In this document: positions 35,029 through 44,157 of the stretch, piece after piece | Layout of the letters: every line of letters starts with the position of its first letter | Position numbering within the stretch: the first letter of the stretch is position 1 | Assembly (NCBI GenBank): GCA_029851835.1 | Contig: JARKVD010000028.1 | Location: forward strand, 1-64,000 | Length of the DNA stretch: 64,000 bases | Reading direction: 5' to 3' | Source: Clostridium sp. | GTDB lineage: Bacteria; Bacillota; Clostridia; Clostridiales; Clostridiaceae | Program-made: the position numbers and the translations under genes | Notes under the pieces: generated by a model | The model's database searches: none | What the model saw: only the letters and a program-made list of their open reading frames with translations | What the model was told of the DNA's origin: nothing

Positions 35029-36240
35029 TTGAGAATTTTACATACAGGAGACTGGCACCTTGGGAAAAACTTAGAGGGTCAGAGTAGGATGGATGAGCAG
35101 GAGGAGTTCTTAAAGGACTTCGTGAATATAGTAGAAGAAAATAAGGTGGATATGATAATTATCGCTGGAGATGTATATGATACAAGTAATCCGCCAGCAA
35201 GGGCAGAGAAGATGTTCTATGATACTTTAAAGAAATTATCTAAAGACGGAGAGAGATTAACCCTTGTAATTGCGGGAAATCACGATAATCCAGAGAGGCT
35301 TGTGGCGGCAGGCCCACTTGCTATGGAGCATGGAATTATAATGGTTGGAACGCCTAAGACTGTGGTGCAGCCAGGTGAATATGGAAACCATAGAGTCGTT
35401 CAATCAGGAGAAGGCTTTATTGAAGTTGAAATTAAGGGAGAAAAAGCTGTTGTTTTAACAGTTCCTTATCCTAGTGAGAAGAGATTGAATGAGGTTCTTT
35501 ATAATGATATGGATAGTGATGAAGATAGGTTAAAATCTTATAGTGAAAGGATTCATCAGTTGTTTTCTAATTTAGCAGAAAATTATAGAGAAGATACTAT
35601 AAATCTTGCAGTGTCTCATCTATTTGCCATGGGTAGTGAGGAAAGTGGTTCAGAAAGAAGTATTCAGCTTGGTGGTAGCTATATTGTAAATGGAAGTTGC
35701 TTTCCAGAGAAAGCTCAGTATGTAGCTTTAGGCCATGTTCATAAGCCACAGATTGTTCCAGGTACAGATAGAAAAGCTAGATATTCAGGAGCACCTCTTC
35801 ATTACAATAAGAAGGAAATAAATTTTGCTAATAAGTGCTTTTTAGTAGATGTGAAAGCTGGAGAAGAAGCAAATATAAGCGAAGTTGAGTTTAAGGTATA
35901 TAAGCCTATAGAAATTTGGAAATGTGAAAACATAGAGGCTGCAATTGAAAGATGTGAGGCTAATAAAGACAGAGAATGCTGGGTTTATTTAGAGGTTTCT
36001 ACTGATAGGTATATAACGGAAGAGGAAATCAAGAAAATGAAAACTGCAAAGAAGGATATTCTTGAAATCATGCCTAAAATAATTGGTTCTAGTGATGAGG
36101 AAGAAGGTTCAACAAGTTTAATAGAAAAGCCTTTCCATGAAATTTTTAAAGAGTTTTATAAGAAGGAAAGAGGCGTTGAGGCTCAAGACGAGGTGGTAGA
36201 ATTACTTATGTCTATTCTTTCAGAGGAGGGGGATAACTAA
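35029..36240 (+). CDS. sbcD: Exonuclease SbcCD subunit D
   Basis: This 403-aa Mre11-type nuclease subunit has phosphoesterase motifs HTGDWHLGK (about 4-12), IIAGDVYD (about 44-51), VIAGNHDNPER and VALGHVHKPQ (metal-binding Asp, His and Asn). It processes hairpins and double-strand ends together with SbcC. Start is TTG 35029 with an AAAGGGGATGAG site. The next gene begins 1 bp after its stop. Confidence 0.95.
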   Translation: MRILHTGDWHLGKNLEGQSRMDEQEEFLKDFVNIVEENKVDMIIIAGDVYDTSNPPARAEKMFYDTLKKLSKDGERLTLVIAGNHDNPERLVAAGPLAMEHGIIMVGTPKTVVQPGEYGNHRVVQSGEGFIEVEIKGEKAVVLTVPYPSEKRLNEVLYNDMDSDEDRLKSYSERIHQLFSNLAENYREDTINLAVSHLFAMGSEESGSERSIQLGGSYIVNGSCFPEKAQYVALGHVHKPQIVPGTDRKARYSGAPLHYNKKEINFANKCFLVDVKAGEEANISEVEFKVYKPIEIWKCENIEAAIERCEANKDRECWVYLEVSTDRYITEEEIKKMKTAKKDILEIMPKIIGSSDEEEGSTSLIEKPFHEIFKEFYKKERGVEAQDEVVELLMSILSEEGDN

Positions 36241-36241
36241 C

Positions 36242-39200
36242 ATGAAGCCAATTGAATTAAAAATAAAAGGTTTAAACAGCTTCAATGAAGAGCAGACCAT
36301 AGATTTTGAAAAGTTAACAGAGAGAGGCTTATTTGGAATTTTTGGGCCAACAGGAAGCGGAAAGTCTACAGTTCTTGATGGCATTACCCTTGCACTGTAT
36401 GGGGATATAGCAAGAAAAAGCAGTAACTATATCAATACCAACTGTGATTCTTTATCCTTAAGCTTTAAATTCCAAATATCAGGATCACATCCTAAGGTAT
36501 ATGTGGTGGAGCGCTCCTTTAAGAGAGATAAAAAAAGTGGGAATCCACAATCAGATAAATGTAAGCTCATGGATATTACTAGTGGTGAGCCAGTAGTCTT
36601 GGCAGAGAAAGTAAAAGAGGTTACTAACAGCTGCAGAGAGATTATTGGGTTGAGTTTGGAAGACTTTACGAGAACTGTAGTCCTTCCACAAGGAAAGTTC
36701 AGTGAGTTTTTAAAGCTTGAAGGTAAGGCTAGAAGGGAAATGCTAGAGCGATTATTTAACCTTCAATGCTATGGTGATGATCTTGCCAGAAAGCTTGGAA
36801 GTAAGATAAATAGGGAAAAAACAGAGTATAATGTACTTTTGGGAGAACTTAAAGGTTTTGAAGATATTAGTGAAGAAGGATTAAAAGCTAAGGAAGAGGA
36901 GCTTAAGGAAGTACAAGACACATTGAAGGCAGAGAATAAAGACCTTCAGACTATTGAAAAGGCCTATAAGGAAGCTCAGGAGTTATGGAATTTAACTGAG
37001 GAGCTTTCAGGGTATAGAAATGAAGAAGCAAAGCTTAAAGCTAAGTCAGAAGAGATAGAGAGTTATAAAGTTAAAGTTAATCTGGGAGAATCAGCTTTAA
37101 AGGTTTTGCCATACATTGAGAGCTATGAAGATACTGATAATAATATTCAGATATCTAAGGCTAAAAAAGTAAAGTTACATAGTGAAAATGAGAGATTAAG
37201 GGTTAACCTTGAGGAGCTTCAGAAACAGTGGAATACATGGAGAAATAAAAAAGATGAAGAAGTTCCACAGTTAAAGGTTAGGGAAGAGAAAATAAAGGAT
37301 GCTTTAGAAGAACAGAGAATCTTAGAATCTTTAAAGGTTGAAATAAAAACTTTGTTAGAGCAAATAGCAATCCTTGAAAAAGAAGAGCACACTGCTTTAA
37401 AGGATATTGAAACTGCTGAAGGAAGAGTGCAGAAGGGTACAAAGATTATAAGTGATACTGAAATTGAAGTAGAAGTTTTGAAAATTCAAGGAACATTTAA
37501 AGCTAAGGTTCAACAGGGAATATTACTAAATGAGAAAGGGAGTGACTTAAGAGCTTTAATTAGGGAAGAAAAAGAAAAGCACTTAAATCTTACTAGTGAA
37601 ATAAATAGGAGTAAGAAAAACTTAAGTGATCAGCAGGAGGAGCTTAAGGAAAAATCAAAAGTGCTAATTGAGACTGAAGGTGCCTTAAAGGAACTTTTAA
37701 ATAATAATCCTGGTAAAAATGAAGATTTAGTATCCTTGCAGAAGCAGTTAATGGAGGTTAAGGATAAGTGGACTAGATATGAAGCTGCCATGAAAGTTAT
37801 TGAGGATACTAAAGGGGCTATGGTTGAAATTCAAGGTTCATTAAATGAGAAGTCTACAAAAAAGGCAGCTCTTGAACAAAGCATTATTGAACTTAAGGAT
37901 TCAGTTTCTAAGCTGCAGGTAGAGAACATAGCTCATAGCTTAAGAGAAGCTTTAAATGATGGGGAAGTATGTCCTGTTTGTGGTTCAAAGGACCATAATC
38001 TAGAGGCTATTAAAATTGTAGAGACTATTGACATTAAGGAATTAGAGTCTACATTAGATTTAAAAGAGTCAAACTTAAAAGCTTTAGAAATGGATATAGC
38101 CCGCGGAGAAGCTAACCTTAAGAGCTTAAAGGATAGAGTTGCAGAAAAAGGTAAAGATATTGAAATACTTGGTGAAGACTTCAAAAAGTATACAGTAGAA
38201 GAACTTGAAAATAAATTTAACACTTTAAGTGAAGCTATAGTTTCTTTTGAAGGTAAAAAAGAAGTACTAGAAAAACAAATAAAGAATCTATCTGACGAAA
38301 AGCTGGTATTAGAAGGTAAGATAAATACAATAAACTCTTTAATTCTTCAAGAGGAAAAGCAAGTTGAAGAATTGAAGAAGGACCTAAATAAAAATATTAC
38401 AGCCTTTGAAATTATTGAAAATGAAATCAAGCTTATTAAGGATGAAATAAAGGTTGAAGATTTTAAGGCTGCCAGTGAAGAAATAGAAGCAAAGGAAGCT
38501 AAGCGTGAAAAGCTTGAAAATGATCTGAAGAGATATAGAAAGGCTTTAGAGGATATTGTTGCAGGAAAAGAAGTTGCTAATAAAAAGCTTAATCAGGTTA
38601 GGGAGATCTTAGTTAAGGAAAGGTCTACTCTTTCAGCTAAGGAGAAAAATAAAGAAGAGAAGGAAGCTAGCATAAAAGCTAAGGTTGGAGCCCAAGTTTC
38701 AGATTTACAAGGACTTTTAAACAATGTGTTAAGTAACATAAAATCCATTGAAGAAGGCTTTGATAAATGTGATAAAGATAAAACCTTTTTAGAAGAAGAA
38801 TTTAAAAAGTGTAATGAAGCTTTAATAGAGGTAATAAGTAAGTTAACTGACCTAGAGAGAAGGTTAATTGAAGAAGAGTCTGTTTTGCAGAAGATTCTTA
38901 AGGAAGAAAGCTTTGCAACTTCACAGCAGGTTAAGGATAACTTGATTTCTAAGATTCAGCTTCAGCAATTAAAAGAGTTAATTGAAAATCATAATAATGA
39001 TATTGCAAAGGTAACTGGAGCCATGGAAAGTGTTTTAAAGAAAATTCATGGAAGAGAAATTCAAGAAGATGCTTGGATTAGTATTCAAGAGAAGAAAGCT
39101 GCAAAAGAAGCTAGAGTTAAAGAAATCAACGAAGCAAGAATTAGAGTTGAAGAAGAGGTTAATTTAATTACAAAGAAAATAGAGCAGCTAAAGGAGCTTA

Positions 39201-39739
39201 TGGAGAAAAGGACAAAGATTGAGCATAAGTTGAGTCTTTTAAGTGATTTAGAGAAGCTGTTTAAGGGAAAGAAATTTGTTGAATTTGTGGCAGCAGAAAG
39301 ATTAAAATATGTTTCCATTGAAGCCTCAAAGAGATTAAAGGAGATAAGTAGTGGTAACTATGGCTTAGAAGCTGATGAAAATGGTAAGTTCATCATTCGT
39401 GACTATAAAAATGGAGGAGCAGAAAGAGATGCTTCAACCCTTTCAGGAGGAGAGACTTTCTTAACTTCTCTAGCTCTTGCTTTAGCACTATCTGCGGAGA
39501 TTCAGCTTAAGGGAACGGCACCACTGGAATTATTCTTCCTTGATGAGGGATTTGGAACCCTTGATGATAACCTGTTGGAAGTTGTTATGTCCTCTTTAGA
39601 GAGAATTCATAACGACAAGCTTAAGGTTGGAATCATCAGTCACGTTGAATCCATTAAAAACAGAGTACCTGTGAAGCTTATGTTATCACCAGCTGAGTCA
39701 GGAAAGGGTGGAAGTAAGGTTAAAATTGAAAGAAGTTAA
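36242..39739 (+). CDS. sbcC: Exonuclease SbcCD subunit C
   Basis: This 1165-aa SMC-like ATPase has an N-terminal Walker A GPTGSGKST (about 32-40), long coiled coils (about 180-1040, Glu/Lys/Leu-rich), a central zinc hook CPVCG (about 577-581), and C-terminal signature LSGGETFLTSLALAL with Walker B ELFFLDEGFGTLD. It partners SbcD as the Rad50 equivalent. AGGAGGGGG precedes the ATG, within the end of sbcD. Confidence 0.96.
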   Translation: MKPIELKIKGLNSFNEEQTIDFEKLTERGLFGIFGPTGSGKSTVLDGITLALYGDIARKSSNYINTNCDSLSLSFKFQISGSHPKVYVVERSFKRDKKSGNPQSDKCKLMDITSGEPVVLAEKVKEVTNSCREIIGLSLEDFTRTVVLPQGKFSEFLKLEGKARREMLERLFNLQCYGDDLARKLGSKINREKTEYNVLLGELKGFEDISEEGLKAKEEELKEVQDTLKAENKDLQTIEKAYKEAQELWNLTEELSGYRNEEAKLKAKSEEIESYKVKVNLGESALKVLPYIESYEDTDNNIQISKAKKVKLHSENERLRVNLEELQKQWNTWRNKKDEEVPQLKVREEKIKDALEEQRILESLKVEIKTLLEQIAILEKEEHTALKDIETAEGRVQKGTKIISDTEIEVEVLKIQGTFKAKVQQGILLNEKGSDLRALIREEKEKHLNLTSEINRSKKNLSDQQEELKEKSKVLIETEGALKELLNNNPGKNEDLVSLQKQLMEVKDKWTRYEAAMKVIEDTKGAMVEIQGSLNEKSTKKAALEQSIIELKDSVSKLQVENIAHSLREALNDGEVCPVCGSKDHNLEAIKIVETIDIKELESTLDLKESNLKALEMDIARGEANLKSLKDRVAEKGKDIEILGEDFKKYTVEELENKFNTLSEAIVSFEGKKEVLEKQIKNLSDEKLVLEGKINTINSLILQEEKQVEELKKDLNKNITAFEIIENEIKLIKDEIKVEDFKAASEEIEAKEAKREKLENDLKRYRKALEDIVAGKEVANKKLNQVREILVKERSTLSAKEKNKEEKEASIKAKVGAQVSDLQGLLNNVLSNIKSIEEGFDKCDKDKTFLEEEFKKCNEALIEVISKLTDLERRLIEEESVLQKILKEESFATSQQVKDNLISKIQLQQLKELIENHNNDIAKVTGAMESVLKKIHGREIQEDAWISIQEKKAAKEARVKEINEARIRVEEEVNLITKKIEQLKELMEKRTKIEHKLSLLSDLEKLFKGKKFVEFVAAERLKYVSIEASKRLKEISSGNYGLEADENGKFIIRDYKNGGAERDASTLSGGETFLTSLALALALSAEIQLKGTAPLELFFLDEGFGTLDDNLLEVVMSSLERIHNDKLKVGIISHVESIKNRVPVKLMLSPAESGKGGSKVKIERS

Positions 39740-39818
39740 TAAAGGTATAGGGCAACATTAGCTATTCTTCATAAGTTAAATAATAAACTTTATTTTTAAA
39801 ACTAAATTTGTATAAGTC

Positions 39819-39846
39819 TTGCTACAAATATTCAGAGTGTTATAAT
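39819..39846 (+). promoter_or_regulatory. Promoter of the 137-aa hypothetical gene
   Basis: TTGCTA (39819-39824) and TATAAT (39841-39846) have a 16-bp spacer. Confidence 0.55.
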
Positions 39847-39902
39847 AGATACATTACCATTGAAAAATTATGGTTAAATAAAAGATAAAGTGGGAAAACT
39901 TA

Positions 39903-40316
39903 ATGAGAAATGAGAGATTAGAGAAACAGATAAATAGATTGGACAATGATATTGATGCTATGGGAATAGCAAAAAAATACTTATCTAATGTAGAAGAAAT
40001 TAATGAAGTTATTAAAGAGTTAAATGAGAAAAGAATCCTTCTTGCTAATGAGTTATATTTTGAGGATCATTCCTCTTATGCTCAATGCTGTATAGAGATT
40101 AGCGAGTTTATGAATAAAGAGCTAGGAAAAGATGAGCAGACTGAGTTGTTAGAAATCATAAAAGATATTTATGGTAGAAAATCTCCTAATGTAAGCAAAA
40201 AAAGTCATGGTCTTAATGCATGGCTTAAAGAACTTGATATTGAGTACTATTGGGTAGAAAAAGAAAATTCAGATTGGGCAGGATTAGTAATCACAGGATT
40301 TGGATTACATGAATAA
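39903..40316 (+). CDS. Hypothetical protein (137 aa)
   Basis: I do not recognise this soluble protein. It begins with a Glu/Lys-rich helical or coiled-coil part (about 1-50) and ends with an aromatic-rich segment (EYYWVEKENSDWAGLVITGFG). It has its own promoter but a weak ribosome site. It stands alone between sbcC and the glnS leader. Confidence 0.65.
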   Translation: MRNERLEKQINRLDNDIDAMGIAKKYLSNVEEINEVIKELNEKRILLANELYFEDHSSYAQCCIEISEFMNKELGKDEQTELLEIIKDIYGRKSPNVSKKSHGLNAWLKELDIEYYWVEKENSDWAGLVITGFGLHE

Positions 40317-40379
40317 TGTAAGTATTAAAAGATTATAGACTAACATGTTGACTTAATAGATTGACTTATGTAAAATATG

Positions 40380-40460
40380 TTCAATGAAATTCCTTCTCAT
40401 TTATTCGAAGGAGTAAGTTCGAGAAACTAAATCAAAGATTTATGCTCTCGCTTAAATAAT
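40380..40460. repeat. Dispersed intergenic repeat, copy E
   Basis: GAAATTCCTTCTC, CGAAGGAGTAAGTTC and ACTAAATCAAAGATTTATGC match copy D and the complement of copy F. Confidence 0.6.
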
Positions 40461-40482
40461 AAGGCAATGAGGGAAAAAGTAA

Positions 40483-40745
40483 ATATATACTTTCTTATAC
40501 AGAGAGCTCTGGCAGCTGAGATGGGGCAAAGAAGTATTTATTGAAACAAGGTCCTGAGCTTCATACGGATCCGCAAGGTGATGCTATGACGTTTGTTCAC
40601 GTTACAGAACTAGAGTATAAGCACTATTATAGTGCCGTACTTGATGAGGTTAATATGGCAACATATTAATAAATTTAGGTGGCAACGCGAGGATATAACT
40701 CCCGCCCTAAAGACTTTATAGGTCTTTGGGGCGGGAGTTTTAAGT
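40483..40745 (+). ncRNA. T-box riboswitch leader of glnS
   Basis: The conserved T-box AGGTGGCAACGCG lies at 40677-40689, followed by a strong GC-rich terminator (CTCCCGCCCTAAAGAC with its complement, T run; 40698-40745). Upstream, AGAGAGCTCTGG near 40500 fits the start of Stem I, and AAGCACTAT/ATAGTGC fits Stem III. The specifier triplet could not be read securely. By context it should be a Gln codon. Binding of uncharged tRNA would allow readthrough into glnS. Confidence 0.87.
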
Positions 40746-40855
40746 TTTACTCCAAATCTATGATTTGGTTAGTGGAACTTTCACTGTGTGCATCTTTGAT
40801 TTGGTTAAGTAAAACTTACTACTCCGAAGGAATCTGAGAAGGAGTTTCATATCTA
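40745..40855. repeat. Dispersed intergenic repeat, copy F
   Basis: CCAAATCTATGATTTGGTTA, GTGGAACTTTCACTG, GTGCATCTTTGATTTGG and GAAGGAATCTGAGAAGGAG. This is one of the fullest copies. It lies inside the glnS 5' untranslated region. Confidence 0.7.
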
Positions 40856-40909
40856 GCAGAGCGAGAAAAAAGTTAATAAAAAAATATAAAAGTAAAGGAG
40901 ATATGTAAA

Positions 40910-42562
40910 ATGTGTAATGAAAATGAAAGCTTAAATTTTGTAGACAGAATAGTTGGGGAAGATATGGAGAAGGGAGTCATAGATGAGATTCACACTCGTT
41001 TTCCGCCTGAACCTAATGGTTATCTTCATATTGGGAGTGCTTATGCTATTAATATAAGCTATGGTATTGCAGCTAAGTATAATGGAAAATTTAATTTAAG
41101 ATTTGATGATACAAACCCTGGAAAGGAAGACCATGAGTATGTTGAGTCTATCATGGAAGATATGAAGTGGATGGGATTTGACTATGGGGATAGACTTTTC
41201 TATGGTTCAGATTACAATGACAGAATTTATGAATATGCTGTTTATTTAATTAAGAAAGGTAAGGCATATGTATGTAATTTAAGTGCAGAGGAATTAAGAG
41301 AATATAGAGGTACTTTAACGAGTCCAGGTAAAAACAGCCCCTATAGAGAAAGAACTATAGAGGAAAATCTCAAGCTTTTTGAAAGAATGAAGAATGGTGA
41401 ATTTAAGGAGGGTAAAGCTGTTTTAAGGGCTAAAATTGATATGAGTAGTCCTAATATAAATATGCGTGATCCTGTAATTTATAGAATTTCATACACTCCA
41501 CATTATAAGACGGGAAATGAATGGTGTATTTATCCAATGTATGATTATGCTCATCCAATTCAAGATTATATTGAAGGAATTTCACACTCACTATGCTCAA
41601 ATGAGTTTAAGGATCATAGACCTCTTTATGAATGGGTTTTAAATGAGTTAGATTTAGAGCTTCCAAAGCCAAGACAAATAGAATTTGGAAGAATGAACTT
41701 AAGTGGAGTTGTTACCAGCAAGAGATATTTAAAAATGCTGGTTGCCAGCAATGAAGTTGATGGTTGGGATGATCCAAGGCTTCCTACTTTAAAGGGAATG
41801 AGGAGAAGAGGATATACAAGGGAAGCAATATTAGATTTTCTTGGAGAAATCGGGGTGGCAAGAGCTGATACCTTAGTAGATGTAGCTATGCTTGAAAATT
41901 CTATAAGAAAGGATTTAAAGTCAAAGGTTCCATCAGTGATGGCAGTGCTTGAGCCAATAAAAGTAGTAATTATGAATCTTACAGATGAGCATTTAGAGTA
42001 TTTAACAATAGAAAATAATTCTGAAAATGAGGACATGGGAGCCAGAGAAATTCCTTTTACAAGGGAGATTTATATTGAGAGAGAAGACTTTAATGAAAAT
42101 CCACCTAAGAAATATAATAGATTAACTCCGGGTGGAGAAGTAAGACTTAAGGGGGCTTATTTTATAAAGTGCAATGAGATTATAAAGGATGAGAATGGTG
42201 AAGTTATTGAATTAAGATGTACCTATGATCCTGAAACTAAGAGTGGAAGCGGTTTTACGGGAAGAAAGGTTAAGGGAACAATTCACTGGGTAAGTGCAAA
42301 GTATGGTGTACCTTGTGAAGTGAGACTTTATGAAAATTTATTCAATGAAGCTCCATCAGGAGATGATTTATTTAAATTTATTAATCATGACTCCATTGAA
42401 ATAAAATCAAATGCAGTAATTGAACCAGAAGCCTTAAGACTTAATGAAGAAGGAAGATATCAATTTATACGCCATGGATTCTTCTTTAAGGATGAAAAAA
42501 TATCAAAGGAGAAATTAGTATTTAACAGAACTGTAGCATTAAAAAGTTCTTATAAAAAGTAA
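40910..42562 (+). CDS. glnS: Glutaminyl-tRNA synthetase
   Basis: This 550-aa class I synthetase has FPPEPNGYLHIGSA (HIGH-type motif at 40-43), the GlnRS-specific FRFDDTNP-like LRFDDTNPGKED, and a KMSKS-type loop VVTSKRYL. The C-terminal anticodon-binding beta-barrels are present at full length. It charges tRNA-Gln directly. AAAGGAG precedes the ATG. Expression is set by the T-box leader. GluRS-type misidentification is unlikely, given the LRFDDTNP and AHPIQDYIEGISHSLC segments. Confidence 0.95.
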   Translation: MCNENESLNFVDRIVGEDMEKGVIDEIHTRFPPEPNGYLHIGSAYAINISYGIAAKYNGKFNLRFDDTNPGKEDHEYVESIMEDMKWMGFDYGDRLFYGSDYNDRIYEYAVYLIKKGKAYVCNLSAEELREYRGTLTSPGKNSPYRERTIEENLKLFERMKNGEFKEGKAVLRAKIDMSSPNINMRDPVIYRISYTPHYKTGNEWCIYPMYDYAHPIQDYIEGISHSLCSNEFKDHRPLYEWVLNELDLELPKPRQIEFGRMNLSGVVTSKRYLKMLVASNEVDGWDDPRLPTLKGMRRRGYTREAILDFLGEIGVARADTLVDVAMLENSIRKDLKSKVPSVMAVLEPIKVVIMNLTDEHLEYLTIENNSENEDMGAREIPFTREIYIEREDFNENPPKKYNRLTPGGEVRLKGAYFIKCNEIIKDENGEVIELRCTYDPETKSGSGFTGRKVKGTIHWVSAKYGVPCEVRLYENLFNEAPSGDDLFKFINHDSIEIKSNAVIEPEALRLNEEGRYQFIRHGFFFKDEKISKEKLVFNRTVALKSSYKK

Positions 42563-42647
42563 TAAAGAGAATTAATGGGTAATGGCATTAACACTAAATT
42601 TCTTACTGAATATTATAATATTAAAATAATGTTTTTGGAGGAAGTTT

Positions 42648-43706
42648 ATGCTTCAGGTGTTCACTAGTATTTTAAATGCTTTGAATATTACTGACAAAAG
42701 TATATTTGTTGCTATATTAGAGCAAATAAATGGGTTTCAAGGTATTGATGCAGGTTTAATTACTTTAATTATTTTAGTAGTTATTGTAATAGTAATGGCT
42801 GTAGTTGTTAACAAAGAATATGGCATAACTCTACAAGATACAGGAACGGATTTAGATCATTTGGATAGCGTGGATAGGCGTTCAGATAGTACGGGTGATG
42901 TGAACTTCGATAAAATAGTTAAAGATGCAGGGTATGGATATGATAAAAACCAGGATATATTTTATTCAAGAATAAATTCATGGCAAAGAAAATATGGATA
43001 TTGCAAACTTTATGATGAAGCTGCAGCACCATTAGGAATGATTATTGATTGTGAGCCTATTTACTTTGAATATAAAGGTGAGAAATGGCTAATTGAATTC
43101 TGGAAGGGACAATATGACTTAACTGCTGGTGGTGAAATTGGTTTATATAAAGAAAAGAAATCTAATATAGAGATTCCAGATATATTCTTCGGAGATTTTT
43201 ATGAAGCGGTTAGCAATGATGAGCTTTTGTATATGGAATATGAATTGAGGAATAAGGATAATATTATTTTAACAAGGTCAGATAGGCATTGGTGGTTAAC
43301 TGGTTTTAAATTAGGAGATTTTTTTAATCCATCAGACCTAACTATGGATTTGGAAATTGAATTTAATGATAAGATTATGCAAAATGCTTTTATAAAGGGA
43401 TTAAAAGAAGCGGGATATTTAGAAGAAGAAATAAAAGTAAGGGGGAATAGTGTAGGGGTATATTTTGATAAACCACATACAAAACAGCCTTATACCAGAA
43501 GTGAAGTCACAGACAAAATAATTCAAAAGAAGAATAAGCTTTTATGTGATAAGTATCAAGAAATTACAAGTCCATATAATAATTTTAGAGATAAGTTACT
43601 TGCAGTGAAAACTATGTCACCAGAACTATATAATGAAACTATGAAAATAGGCAAAGCTAAATCTCTATTCGAAAAGTATAATGAAATTAAGAGATATATA
43701 GGATAG
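42648..43706 (+). CDS. DUF4474 domain protein, membrane-anchored
   Basis: This 352-aa protein has one N-terminal membrane helix (about 35-55) followed by a soluble domain. The segments YGYDKNQDIFYSR, WQRKYGYCKLYDEAAAP and KWLIEFWKGQYDLTAGGEIG identify the DUF4474 family of clostridial proteins of unknown function. A GGAGG site precedes the ATG. The domain probably faces one side of the membrane from a short N-terminal anchor. It is monocistronic with a terminator at 43785. Confidence 0.85.
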   Translation: MLQVFTSILNALNITDKSIFVAILEQINGFQGIDAGLITLIILVVIVIVMAVVVNKEYGITLQDTGTDLDHLDSVDRRSDSTGDVNFDKIVKDAGYGYDKNQDIFYSRINSWQRKYGYCKLYDEAAAPLGMIIDCEPIYFEYKGEKWLIEFWKGQYDLTAGGEIGLYKEKKSNIEIPDIFFGDFYEAVSNDELLYMEYELRNKDNIILTRSDRHWWLTGFKLGDFFNPSDLTMDLEIEFNDKIMQNAFIKGLKEAGYLEEEIKVRGNSVGVYFDKPHTKQPYTRSEVTDKIIQKKNKLLCDKYQEITSPYNNFRDKLLAVKTMSPELYNETMKIGKAKSLFEKYNEIKRYIG

Positions 43707-43784
43707 GTCTATTTTATATCAGTAACGTTATTTTATTACAGCATTTACACTGTAGACAAAATTACAAGTAAATAATATGAATGA

Positions 43785-43820
43785 AATACTAGTAAGCTTA
43801 AAGCTGCTAGTATTTTTTAT
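43785..43820 (+). terminator. Terminator after DUF4474 gene
   Basis: AATACTAG pairs with CTAGTATT around AAGCTTAAAGCTG-type loop sequence, followed by a T run. Confidence 0.75.
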
Positions 43821-43876
43821 TGCAAGTAAAATAAAATTGCTTTAACTGTGAAAATTTATGTTAATCTTGAATAGGT

Positions 43877-43996
43877 TTGGTAAATGCTGCGAATGAAGTC
43901 AAAGTAAAATGGGAAGAGTTTGTAATAGATAATCTTAGTGGAATGATGAGTATTGAAGTATCTGGAGAAAGGTTTATAGAGATTTTTGAGTTTTAA
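43877..43996 (+). pseudogene. C-terminal gene remnant
   Basis: A short open stretch reads MVNAANEVKVKWEEFVIDN and then about 20 more residues to a TAA. The composition is protein-like, but there is no ribosome site and a stop lies just upstream. It looks like the tail of a lost gene. I cannot name the parent family. Confidence 0.3.
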
Positions 43997-44157
43997 AAGT
44001 GTAGTAAAACTATATGGAATATAGGTGAGAATAAATAAAACAGTTGCAATGAGATTATTGAGGGTATAAAATTGAGAATAGTAATAACACAAAAGCAAAG
44101 TGATATTCAAATAAATTCATGGAAAGAAAACTATCGAAAGAAAATAAGGGGGCAATA

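Larger units (their letters stand above)
40317..40909. other. Long leader region of glnS: repeat E, T-box, repeat F
   Basis: This 593-bp gap holds repeat copy E (40380-40460), the T-box leader (about 40483-40745) and repeat copy F (40745-40855) placed between the T-box terminator and the glnS ribosome site. No separate gene is seen. Confidence 0.8.
43707..44157. other. Intergenic region with gene fragment
   Basis: This 451-bp gap contains the terminator at 43785-43820 and a short protein-like remnant at 43877-43996. The rest is AT-rich with no recognised feature. Confidence 0.5.

Noticed and set aside
40540..40672. Protein-like open reading within the glnS leader
   Set aside because: It has no start or ribosome site, and the region folds as T-box Stem I to Stem III ahead of the AGGTGGCAACGCG motif, so the reading is coincidental.
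43856..44110. 84-codon minus-strand ORF
   Set aside because: Composition is that of AT-rich noncoding DNA, with no ribosome site; the opposite strand has a better coding remnant.
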